Both the position numbers and the translations under genes were made by a program. The notes below the pieces were generated by a model. It did no database searches. It was not told where the DNA came from and worked only from the letters and a program-made list of their open reading frames with translations. From contig JAODTK010005664.1 in NCBI GenBank assembly GCA_026419785.1, positions 62,001 through 126,000 of the forward strand: DNA of 64,000 nucleotides, written 5' to 3'. Within the stretch, counting starts at the first letter, position 1. Each line of letters opens with the position of its first letter. Positions 46,962 to 56,973 of the stretch are shown here, in pieces. The DNA is from Sclerodactyla briareus (lineage: Eukaryota; Echinodermata; Holothuroidea; Dendrochirotida; Sclerodactylidae).

Positions 46962-47288
46962 AGTTACTTCATTAGCGTCAATTTTTATATCATTATCGTT
47001 TAGTGATTCATTTATCAATTTTGTATCATTATCGGTTAGTGTGTCATAAAAAAGTTACTCATTATCGGTCAAATTGGTGATTCATTATCGGTGAAGAAAA
47101 TTGTTACTTCATTATCGGTTAGACCCATGATTCATTATTGGTTTGAAAAGTTACTTCATTATCGGTCAATTTTTATATCATTATCGGTTAAGAAAATTAT
47201 TACTTCATTATCGGTCAATTTTTATATCATTATCGGTTAGACCCATGATTCATTATCGGTTGTTACTCTTCGCATTACCGTTGTAACA
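46962..47288 (-). repeat. Subterminal CCGATAATGA array, right arm
   Basis: Read on the minus strand this repeats ACCGATAATGA with the spacer variants seen in the left arm, about twelve times. The unit TATATCATTATCGGTTA and the AGACCCATGATTCATTATC phrase each recur within the arm, so it expanded locally too. Confidence 0.9.
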
Positions 47289-47299
47289 CCCCCCCTGTT

Positions 47300-48960
47300 G
47301 CGACGTCCCTGATCTGCTTTCATTATGTCGTCGGCCTGTCCGGGACATGCTATCGTCAGATGTAGGCTACTGCGCCTCCAGATCTGGTCGACGTCTTTTC
47401 TTCGATTCCACTCTTGTGCAACCAATTATAGAGACGTAAACGTATAAGACGTATGCTGACGTTGAGAAACGATATATTCTGACAGTCTTAACGTGCTCAC
47501 CGGATTTCACTGTAAATGAATGAGTATGAAACTAGAAAAAAAACCCTGACCTTTTCTTCTGAAATTCGTCTATTCTGAAGTTCAGTTATGGATGTCTCGC
47601 TATCATTCACCAAATTTTTTTTATATCAATTTTCAGGAGGCCCTGTCTTACCTCACACGTTGAATTCCTCCTACATTTCTCTGCTCTCAACGTATCAAAA
47701 GTACACGAACGAAACAATGGAAAAGTAAAAAACAGGAACAACTCACGCATGTTCGAGCTTTAGTTCTTTAATTTTCTTCCACATGAGAAATTATTATGTG
47801 ATTTTGCAAAATGGCATACTATTGAGAAGATTTCGAAACATTTCGTTTGTATAGGAGCTTACTGGTTCGGTCCGGGCGTTGAATCAATGCTGTCCATATA
47901 TTCAATTGTTTGGAGCATCGATGCTGCTCAATGAAGACAAATCCTACTTACGTAATAAGTGATGAAGGCGAAAAATCTAGTAACAGTCAACTGGACCGCA
48001 CTGTTATCACCTCCGCGTTACCCAGGAGGTGAAACAAACTAAATCTCTAGAGCAACACCAATTGAGTAACATAGATGAAAGAAAATTATAACATTGTGAG
48101 AAGTGCGATAAAGTATGGCCTAACTGCACTCTTAAGATCGGAATGATTGACGTAACTCCGTATATACAATGGAATGAAATAAATATACTGGGATAACTTT
48201 AAACTTGATATTTCCGAAAGAGATGAAGTTGAGGGGTGGATATCGGAAATGGAAGCTGTCGATAGTATCGCCGGTACTGACAATAAATCGTCCACAATCA
48301 GAGGCAATATCGTCTTGTATAGTAACTAGCAAAAACCGAGATCAAAGTTTGCATGACTTCACGATGAAAAATCGTTCCAGCCTAATTCGATATTCTCTAT
48401 GGTATACTGCCAGTATTAGAATATGAATTCGATATACCGTTACGTAATGCGGAGGGCACGGCCTATTCGCAGGTGATACCTTGAAGACGGTGTACCCCTG
48501 AGCCACGAAGATCGATTTGATGATTAGACCTTACATACCCCTTATAAATAACCCGGGGGGGCAAAGGATAAAATTTTGGTGCTGGTAGGATGTGTATTTT
48601 TTTTCTGTCATGGGAGTTTCAGAAGATTATGTGCACACCTACGACTTTCGAACAATAGCATTATCATCTCATCAAGTCATCAACTCTAACCATGAAAGGC
48701 TTATTAATCTAATCTGTATCTAAAAATGGACTGACTTACTAATATGACCTCCTTCGAATGATATTCACTTGTTCGAAAAAGAAATGAAGGAAGGTTGGAG
48801 CATACGCTGTGACAAACGCTTAGCGGGGGGGGGGGGGGTGGATAATGATCCGGACAACCTCGCTCGGCCGAGTCCACCTGCCTTAATGTCAGACGAACGA
48901 GGCCAGTGCTACCCTCAGAGTAGCTCGTTTCCTACCCCCCCCCCCCCCCCCTCTTGTGAT
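47300..48960. other. No recognised gene
   Basis: Unique-looking DNA with G and C runs at 48,552, 48,825-48,837 and 48,937-48,950. Open frames near 48,100-48,420 have no motif. Confidence 0.35.
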
Positions 48961-48964
48961 GGGC

Positions 48965-49083
48965 GTCCGTCCAGCGAGGAGGCCAACAGGTACCAATTTT
49001 TTTAAGACTTAGGGTAATGACCCACCGGGATTCGAGCCCCGTATCTTCCGGTGGAAGGCCGACGCTCTACCAACTGTGCCAAC
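48965..49083 (-). mobile_element. tRNA-derived SINE, family 3 (minus strand, truncated)
   Basis: On the minus strand GGCACAGTTGGTAGAGCGTC is a clear A-box region, CCTTCCACCGGAAG the anticodon-like arm and CGGGGCTCGAATCCCGG the B-box arm. The body (CTAAGTCTTAAAAAAATTGG, then CCTGTTGGCCTC) agrees with 32,330-32,512 and 45,530-45,770. The 3' part runs into a C-run region. Confidence 0.8.
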
Positions 49084-51110
49084 AGAATTTATTTTTCTAC
49101 AAGTAGTATGGACCACATGCCATGCTGGTATTACGGGACAGTTCCACAAAGAAAGTCAGTGTATCCAGCCTCAATGCAAAATGTGCATTAGCGTCATCTG
49201 TTCAACTGAAGCCTACAAAATATTCGAGCACACATACATACAACAAGCCTCTTCTCTTTAAATCAAGAGAATGCGGGATTTGAATGACTTGTTATATCAC
49301 GCATAGGCGTACAAGGCGGGGGAAGGAGTAGGCCCTCTCACTTACCTCATTCGAGATTAAACATTCAGATACGGAACAACTATAATACCGACATGGGATG
49401 ATAAAAATCAAACTGAATCATATGCAAAAGTCAATGGTTGCTTAAATTCCCATAACCATACGAATTCCTGATTGAATAGCTAAAATGGAGACGTTTTGGG
49501 ATTCTTGGTCGCATTTCGTGCTATATAACTTTTATGAAATTCTGACAACTTTTCAAAATTCTTGGAATTGTTTTCGGCCCCACTAAATGAAGGAGTCCAT
49601 ACCTATGCATCACTTTCCAAGAACGTGGTCAGCAATGTGACCGTGGTCAGCAGTATCATTGTGGCCATTATAATTACGATTCCTCGGAACTCACGTGCCG
49701 GATATCGGCGGAGCGGCCAGCATCTTGACAAATCGATCTGTGTTTTAACCTCAAAACCATGTTACTTTACCTAAGATTTCAAATGTCGACAGTGATGCTA
49801 CGTCAGATCAGCTGTCAACGCGTGGAGACCAGTACATGTCCCCTCTCACCCTCTCACCCATCCCAATGGACTTTGAGGTAATGGAAAATGAATATTTTTG
49901 TCGAAATCAATATCCCTGACACTAATGTTACTGCGGAAAATCGCAAATGTAGCACCAGATCGGCGACCCTTATTATTTTTTTCGGGAAAATCTCGAAGGC
50001 CTCAGCACCATCCTGTACTGCCACCCAGTCCCCGGAATTTCCCTCCTATGAACGCACTGCTCTAATCTCTTCGTTCTACCCAATCGAGTTAACAACATAT
50101 AGGTATCTTACACAACCCTGACATGTTTCGGCCAATTTATCAAATAATGCCAATTACCACGTCATTTCTTAATTCAGTCGCTTACAAATTGTTTCACATA
50201 GGTATGAATCATATTATTTGATTAGAAATAATTGTTCTTCTATCAAATATTGAAATATGCCACGTAATCAAAAGATTGAAACAGTTCAGTGAATTATAAA
50301 AATAGAACATCCATACCCCGTTGCGAAAATTCCCCTTCAGTCGGCATGTTCTGCGAACAGTTTTTACTCTTGAATGCCACTGGCTAGTCCACGAGGCTGT
50401 TACTTATGACTAGTGTGACAATGCTATCTGTGTGTACCGTTTCCCAAGAGGAACCACGAGGGGAGGACGAAGAGTAAGAATATTGAACCGCACATGTAGG
50501 TAATGTACCCCTATACATGGTAAAGATTTGAACCTACATGCCTCCACCCAAAACTCCCAACCTGTCTTCCTGTAGCGATCTAGTCTGAGAATAAACAAAG
50601 GAAAAGAAATGAAACATTGGTGTCCTGGGATCCCCCTCACGTTGGAAAGAACCATTTTTCTTTTAGTGAGACAAATTTAGTTTTTTATTTTTGTTAGACA
50701 AAATTTATCACAGACACACACGTTTCCTGACACGTGGTTAAAATATGGGGGAAGTAGCGAGAAACTTGACAGAGAGAAAGAAGGAATGAAGACAATATTT
50801 CCAAAACGGGATGTGCGGGTGGATCTCTGTTCCAGATGATGCCCCGAGAGATGTGGCGGTGGGTTGAAGCAAAATATACCAGGAGGGGAGGGGGAGGGGG
50901 GGGGTGGTGGTGGTGCGTAACCAATATCCTGTTATGACAGCATGCCTCAACTATTGTGTATTAGGTAGACCAACACAGTAAATTGTGATGACCTTACTCT
51001 ATCTCCCCAATCGAACAAAACATGGTAGGCCCCGCTGAGAGGGTAGTTAACACTTTCTATAGCAGATCCATAAATTCAGCTCTGTCCATTAAGAGTATTC
51101 AAAGCATTAG
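49084..51110. other. No recognised gene
   Basis: Unique-looking DNA. Open frames of 60-80 codons (49,562-49,774; 49,888-50,121; 50,410-50,655) lack known motifs. A G-rich purine stretch lies at 50,880-50,915. Confidence 0.35.
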
Positions 51111-51115
51111 CAACT

Positions 51116-51530
51116 CCTAAAGGCGAAATTCCATATACGCGGGATGCCGGTGCGGTACAAACCAAAAGCTTCTTTTAACGAAAATAAATTTGGAAAGTGC
51201 CCAGCAAAAGCTGTTTTCGGGTTGCAGATAAACACCGTTGCAATAGCGGCAAATTTCATTCGAATAAAATGGAACGAGCACAGAGTAAGCAAAAGTACCA
51301 CGCGTACCAATGCGGCATTAATGTCGCATCCCGCGAATGGATTAAATGGAATATCGTCCTTCAAAAAGCCAATTTATGTCAATTTCTATGAAGTTATTAC
51401 ATATTTTGAGTCATTCCAGATCACCCTACATCTTTTTCTTCGAAAAGTGTTCCGTATCCGCAAACTGCATTTCCGACTCATAATCGCACCCCGCATCCGC
51501 ACAAATGGAATCTCGCCTTCAGTAGGCCTA
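51116..51530. mobile_element. MITE-like element with ~30-bp inverted ends
   Basis: Left end CTAAAGGCGAAATTCCATAT then ACGCGGGATGC; right end, inverted, CTGAAGGCGAGATTCCATTT then GTGCGGATGCGG. A second inverted internal copy of the motif lies at about 51,314-51,368 (GCATCCCGCGAATGG to GGAATATCGTCCTTC). The 147-codon open frame 51,144-51,587 covers almost all of it. It has no recognised motif and is probably a by-product of low stop-codon density. Confidence 0.55.
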
Positions 51531-51749
51531 CATCGTGATACATCTACCCGACTGCAATACAAACTATACGAATTTATGGAAATGTAGTAATTAAAAATAT
51601 CTTCTTTTTTTAAATGTCCCATGCATCACTCAGTTGTACCTAATGCGAGGCTTCACCAGTCTATAATGCGAGCTTCATCATGCCATTTGCAGGAATTATC
51701 GAGAACGAACTACGAAAGGAAATCTGTTCAAAGCACCAGGCTATGATGG

Positions 51750-52420
51750 CTCAGGCTAAACGCGTTCGACCCGTCGAATGAACGCGATCCAGTGGAAGAC
51801 TTACAAATATTGGACTTGGGCTCAGTCGTTTGACTGGATTGTTTATTCGGTAATTGTTCAGAAGAATGAGTTCCTCGATTTGCCAGGGTTGTTGTCCGTT
51901 TGTTTCCCGACCCATTTTAACGTTCTCACGGAGGGCTCGACTCCCCCCGTCGAAGATGATACCGTGACAAACTCGCGCGTTTAGAGTCAGCTGTGTCCGG
52001 TTCAAGACCACAATTCCGGTCACCATGGTGACGATACTCTTGTTGCTCCTCTGACGATGTTTTCCTTGGCAGGTCACGCGAAATGGATTCCCCCACCTCT
52101 GGTGTTACTTTCAATTTACAAGGATTCACCCCAGTATTGTTCTTAGGACCAGCATCAAGCGAATTTAACACTGCCGCTGGCGATTGGATCAAACTTGGTA
52201 GTATCCCCACAGGATTCATGCCTTTTCCTTTTGCTCTTTTTCTTTTCCTGCTGTGACGTGTTCCCCCAATTATTTTTTGTCACCCAGGTAGAGTTTCTCC
52301 AGACTACCAACGGTTAGACTCGACGTGTCCTACTCTGATTGGTCCGTTCTACTACGGCTCGTAATTGGCGGGAGCGGTCCCTGCTTAGTTCTTTCTAGAT
52401 ACGGTATTGGTCCGGACTTA
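51750..52420 (-). other. Reverse-strand coding-like segment, unknown
   Basis: Two overlapping frames, 51,926-52,219 (97 codons, Ser/Arg/Asn-rich, with LPSLIQSPAAVLNSL) and 51,751-52,077 (108 codons), are open in this part. Neither has a motif I know. They lie just downstream of the better candidate at 52,423-53,024 and could belong to the same broken element or gene. Confidence 0.22.
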
Positions 52421-52422
52421 GA

Positions 52423-53190
52423 TTATGTCAGGCAACCCATTAAGGGTTGTGGGTAATGGGCTGGAAGTGTTAGGATCCAACCGCTGTTGGGGATCGTTAA
52501 CACAGGGACCAAACCTATCACCGTCATGTTGTCCATTGAATGGCCTAGTTTCTGAACTTTCTCTTGCATATTCATAGGCGTCGGGTAGCAATGACCCCAA
52601 GCGCGTGCCGCTGATACATGGTGTCGGCTTAAGATCTGTCTCATTGCGCGTATAAGCGTCCTACGTCCAACTGGATGCCTACTCATGCATTCGAAATATT
52701 CATCTATTTTCTGCCTCCTTCGCTGTGTCTCTTCCTCATCTTTCCTCCTAATTTCATTCTCGTAGATTCTCCTGAGAACATCTGCATACGTCACGATGTT
52801 CGTCTCTTTCGCTGGGTTCTCCACTTCCGCTGCCGCTCTCAGTTTATCACGAGCGTCACAGAGTAGCACGCAATGCGCACATGATGATGAAGCATCCGCA
52901 CCCTGTTGAAGGATGGGCCATATGGCTTCAGGTTGTTCATAGACTCGTACAGGTCCGTCTCTCCCCTGGCCGTCGTGTTACCTACGATCGTCACTGTATG
53001 AGAGAAGTCATCGGCGAGGAGCAAAGACTGTCATCGCGATACTCCCAGCCAGAACCAGGAGACCCACTAGAAGACAAATCCAGTTACCTACACACCCACG
53101 TAACGTTTCAACGGCACTGGTTCTGTTTATTTGTAACTCGACGTCCCTATCTTCCTGCGCGTTATCCTGATTATACGCTTTGGTGAGCAT
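52423..53190 (-). CDS. Reverse-strand candidate coding remnant, charged helix protein, unknown
   Basis: Two frames join across one base shift near 52,870. The upstream one (53,024 to about 52,880) has LLADDFSHTVTIVGNTTARG. The downstream one (52,869-52,423, 148 codons) has TYADVLRRIYENEIRRKDEE, a strongly charged probable coiled coil, then MSRHPVGRRTLIRAMRQIL. Overlapping at 53,008-53,190 is a 60-codon frame with a membrane-like segment, NWICLLVGLLVLAGSIAM. More open pieces continue to about 53,560. No family is recognised. It may be an old virus-like or transposon ORF cluster, or exons; the frameshifts argue against an active gene. Confidence 0.28.
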
Positions 53191-53559
53191 AAAAGCGTTT
53201 TTCGTCTAATGGCGGTTCATTTCTCGTGGACGTTGACTGTACACCCGGCACGGGGTTCTTTTCGTGCGGGTCGGTCGTGTTTTGATCAGCGAGTGGGAGG
53301 GAGTCGTCAGGCAATGCCGACCACTCTCTATCTCTGAGTAGACGCCTCTGAAGTCCCCAAGCGAACGGGCCATTTCACCGAAGGCGATATTCCGCGACAC
53401 CGGTGACCCATTCGGCAACCAGAGGCGAGAGCTCATCGTATTCTGTTGAAAGAGGAGAGAAATATTTCGGAATGAAGGCTGTTAATATGTAAGGTAGAGC
53501 ATGATGATTCTCTTCCTTTATTTTCACTGTTGGGACTTCTTCGTACGTGTTTGTCTGTA

Positions 53560-54255
53560 CCAATCAAACTGTATTCAGATTTGTACGGAAACACAGACGG
53601 ATCATGGCCCCACGGACTATGTACAGGAAGCAAACCGCCTGTCCACAATGATGTGTGTTACACCTATACACTGGCGAAAACCAACTTGAGAAACCTAGAT
53701 AATAGACGGCACCTTTAAGGTACGGTATGATTTACGAGTTATGGCAGAGTAGCTCCTACGCGGTCCTGCACGCGTGCCTTAAGCAGTGTCAACATCAGAG
53801 GCACACATCGCCTCTGATAACGGCAAAACTCGCACAGTAACTGGATATATAGCAAAAGCTAGACACTTCGCCTAACAAGGGAAGGCTGACAATGAAACGA
53901 AACCGTGTATTCTACAGCCCTAATCAAACCTCCTGTTGGTACATTTCAATCTGGTAAATCAGGTGAGAGAGACCTAAAGTTGCGGAGTCGTGGGATAACA
54001 TCGGTGGCTCCACTGACGGGCGGTATGCTACGTACGGCAACACCTGGCCTTCCAGATGCACAACAGATGCTCTCGACGACTCAACCCACTTGACCAATGT
54101 ACGCGATGGCGTCATGAGAGGCCAACATGAACATATCGTTCCGATTGTTCAACGTAGCGCAACAGTATACTGTTCGATAAGCCAGTATGCACTGCCAGCT
54201 AACGTTCAGTCCGGGACAAGGAACGACCATATGCCCTCCGCACACGTGGAGGAGA
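53560..54255. other. No recognised gene
   Basis: Unique-looking sequence that ends at the AAT array at 54,256. If that array is a retroelement tail, the last few hundred bases may be the 3' UTR of an unidentified element. Confidence 0.3.
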
Positions 54256-54345
54256 TCATAATAATAATAATATAATAATAATAATAATAATAATTAATAA
54301 TAATAATAATAATAATCATAATAATAATAATATAATAATAATAAT
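54256..54345. repeat. (AAT)n microsatellite
   Basis: About 90 bases of AAT with single interruptions (ATATAAT, TTAAT, ATCAT). It lies 430 bp upstream of a second, shorter AAT stretch at 54,773-54,790 that abuts RLE copy C. Confidence 0.97.
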
Positions 54346-54772
54346 CTAACTGTAAGCGAGGCCGGAAAACGGTAAACGAAGAGTTCAGAAGAGTAGAAAA
54401 ATAGACGTCATGTACAACACTGTTCAATTCGTGTGTAACATATATTCAAAACGTACTGGTGATCAGCAGTAAAACTCGTGCCAAGAACGAAACTATCCGT
54501 GTCCACAAGTGAGAAAGGGCTCTAAACATCGGATGAACACAGAGATAACAAGTCGGTACAACAATAAAAACACCATTCCTGCATCATCTCAATATGTGAT
54601 TATGTAAATAAGGGATAGAAGGTTAAGGGTGAGGTTAACGAGTCCAGTCGTTTGTTATGAAAAAAATATAATGAGTTTGTGAATAGAATGTAAAAATGTT
54701 CTCTCCCCCTTGAAAATACCTCGTCCTCGATTTATACATATCCCTTACAAAAATAGTATGACTTCCTGAATG
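54346..54772. other. Spacer between two AAT stretches, no gene seen
   Basis: About 430 bp of unique-looking sequence. I find no protein similarity to the neighbouring element. Confidence 0.35.
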
Positions 54773-54790
54773 TTAATAATAATAATATAA

Positions 54791-56080
54791 AATGATAAGT
54801 GAAGGCGGGGGCGGCGAACACATACCGAAAACGTACGACGAGCAAGTGCTGAAAATCGCACTGAATGGCCTAACAAGCTACCAGCCATCAACACCTACAC
54901 CCTACCAGTCATAACATACAGCGCGCTGGGGGCATCACTTGGACACGAAACGAACTGTCAGAGTTGGACAGAAGACAAGAAAACTGTTCACCATTTACGG
55001 AGGTCTCCATCTCCGAGCAGATGTACACAGACTGTATCTCCTAGGAACTGCGGAGGAAGAGGTCTTAGGGAGGTCGAGAATCAGCGGACACTGAGTGTGC
55101 AGCAGTCACAGAGTAAGTGCTACATAGAGGGATAGTAGTGCACCCTGTAGCCCGCTGTGTGGCCACCCTTGTGGAGGACGAGGACTGGACGATAACCCAC
55201 CAACGACCAGGAAAAACACCAAATAAACCGGTTGCAAGAATACCGGGGTGAATGGGGCAGAAACCAATGCATGGTCAATACCGAGAGAGGTGGAAGATGC
55301 GACGAATCAGGAATTCGCCTACAGATGGACCACATGCGCAGGGCTGAAAATTGAGACCGAAGCACTGTTAACAGCTGCGCAGGGCCAAGCCCTCAACACC
55401 AAGCACCATCGAGCCAGAATAATCCATACCTCCAGTGATCCATAGTGGAATGTGCAATGAGCAATGAGACTGTCAGTCCACCGAACAACGGCAGTCAGAA
55501 ACTGGGACGGATCCATGTACCTGAAAAGTCATAATGACGTAGCCGTTGCATTACACCAAGAATCTGCCGAGCACTACGAAATACCCACACAGCAAGTACG
55601 TGGCTTCACGAACAAAGCCAGTGGAAGAGAACGAGAGGGTAAAAGTCCCCTGGGAGTTCGAAATCAGAACTGACCGGGTCATAACAGCCAGACGACCAGA
55701 CATGGTTAATCGTCGACAAAGAGAATAAATCTGCGACCATGAGTAGATGTAGCCGTCCGTACGATCAACATAGTACGGTAGGAACAAGAAAAGATCGACA
55801 AGTACCGAGATCTGAAACTCGAACATCAAAGATTGGAACCGTGAAAGCAAGAGTGGTACCCGTAGTGACCGGCGCACTAGGAGCTACGTATACCACACCC
55901 AGGCTTGATCAACGCATACTGAGCATACCTGGTAATCACGAAGTACGAAACCTCAAAGCCGCACTTCTGGGCACCGCTCCATACGCCGACGAAACAATAG
56001 CCTCCCAGATCCATGTCGGATTCCGTGGTCAGGAAAGAAGGATCGACGGATACACGAACAAGAGAGTTGTGAGGAGAATG
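54791..56080 (+). mobile_element. RLE-type non-LTR retrotransposon, copy C (C-terminal half)
   Basis: Plus-strand pieces run in order. INTYTLPVITYSA (about 54,886-54,925) and CGGRGLREVE (55,049-55,078) come from the part after the reverse transcriptase. GLKIETEALLTAAQ (55,340) and a CxxC-like remnant near 55,450 follow. The endonuclease has WEFEIRTDRV and ARRPDMV (55,655-55,710), VDVAV (55,744), KIDKYRDLKLE (55,788) and VKARVVPVVTGALGA (55,841-55,885). RPD and the following D are the expected metal-binding positions of the restriction-like endonuclease. The copy stops at a TAA near 56,083 that leads straight into (TAA)n. Frameshifts and stops make it inactive. It is 5'-truncated beside an AAT stretch. 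Confidence 0.85.
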
Positions 56081-56107
56081 TAAATAATAATAATAATAAT
56101 AATAATA

Positions 56108-56157
<50 letters not shown>

Positions 56158-56197
56158 TAATAATAATAATAAAATAATAATAATAATAATAATATAA
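56081..56197. repeat. (AAT)n microsatellite, 3' tail of RLE copy C
   Basis: About 115 bases of AAT with AAAAT interruptions. It directly follows the last codons of copy C, as the L2 and copy A tails do at 38,914-39,028. Confidence 0.98.
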
Positions 56198-56973
56198 CCT
56201 AACTATCCGATCATTTTAACGTGCTAATATGAGAGTATGGTCTAGTTGATCAATGAGATTTCCCTACAGCCACAGCATTGACGACTCCTCAAGAGATTGC
56301 TGCCAATTTTAAATATCAGGATAGTCGCCCATGAGTGTTACATTAAATGAACATTATCATGGACTTGATTAGGCCTATTAATTACGTTTGTGTTCTAATA
56401 ACCTATTTATCTAGAGGTCGTTCCACATATATACTTTTCAAGTGTCACAAGTTGGGTGTATCCGTCCTGCCGTTTTAGGACACCCCAATCGGTTATATTC
56501 TTCACTAGCGCGGGGGAAGGGATGCAATCAGTCGCGGATCTTCGGTGTCGTCACAGCCTGCACTGCTCAAGATCAATCAGGGTATCGGAACCCGCGAAAC
56601 CCGATCTTCACAGAACCGCGAATTAATGCAGATGACGTTATATCGAAATATTTGCAGAGATAGCTTCATGGGAGAGATATGATGTAAGTTGAACCATGAT
56701 TTTTTCAAATGGTAATCCTCTTCTGAAGATAACAACATGTATTCATTTCTCACGGGGAACATACCCACCGAGCTTGACGTTGATCTGACTAGGCGTTAAC
56801 TATAAGCTTTATCAGAAGTAAAACAGTATACCGAAATCAGAAGCCTCTGACTTAGGAATGAATGACCTCTGTGTGACATCGATTAGTGTCCATGTAATAA
56901 TCCATGCTAACCAAGTATAAACTTGGTTAGACTGTTAGAGCATCTCTTTTCTTCTGGTAAATATAAAAACATA
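56198..56973. other. No recognised gene
   Basis: Unique-looking DNA between the AAT tail and the 42-bp satellite. A near-palindromic AACCAAGTATAAACTTGGTT lies at about 56,910-56,930. Confidence 0.4.

Larger units (their letters stand above)
44527..47288. mobile_element. 2.76-kb element with long terminal inverted repeats
   Basis: The left end TGTTACAACCGAGAATG and the right end CATTACCGTTGTAACA are inverse copies flanked by C6 (44,521-44,526) and C7 (47,289-47,295), a possible target duplication. Each arm starts with a subrepeat array and continues for several hundred bases: left 44,850-45,150, right 46,660-46,950. Matching pairs include TCGAGGACTGGGTGGGGT / CACCCATTCCTCGAA, TAACCCTAACG / GTTAGGGTTA and GACAAACTCCGATT / AATCGGAGTTTGTC. 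The interior (45,200-46,640) has no transposase; it holds a SINE and simple repeats. Superfamily unknown. Confidence 0.88.

Noticed and set aside
49010..49083. Functional tRNA on the minus strand
   Set aside because: Good A and B boxes, but no clean acceptor pairing and the same SINE body follows.
51144..51587. 147-codon frame as a real gene
   Set aside because: It coincides with the MITE-like element, and its two ends are inverted repeats of each other at DNA level.
52839..53024. LADD string read as a reverse transcriptase active site
   Set aside because: The residues before and after do not fit any reverse transcriptase motif, and the next segment is a charged helix.
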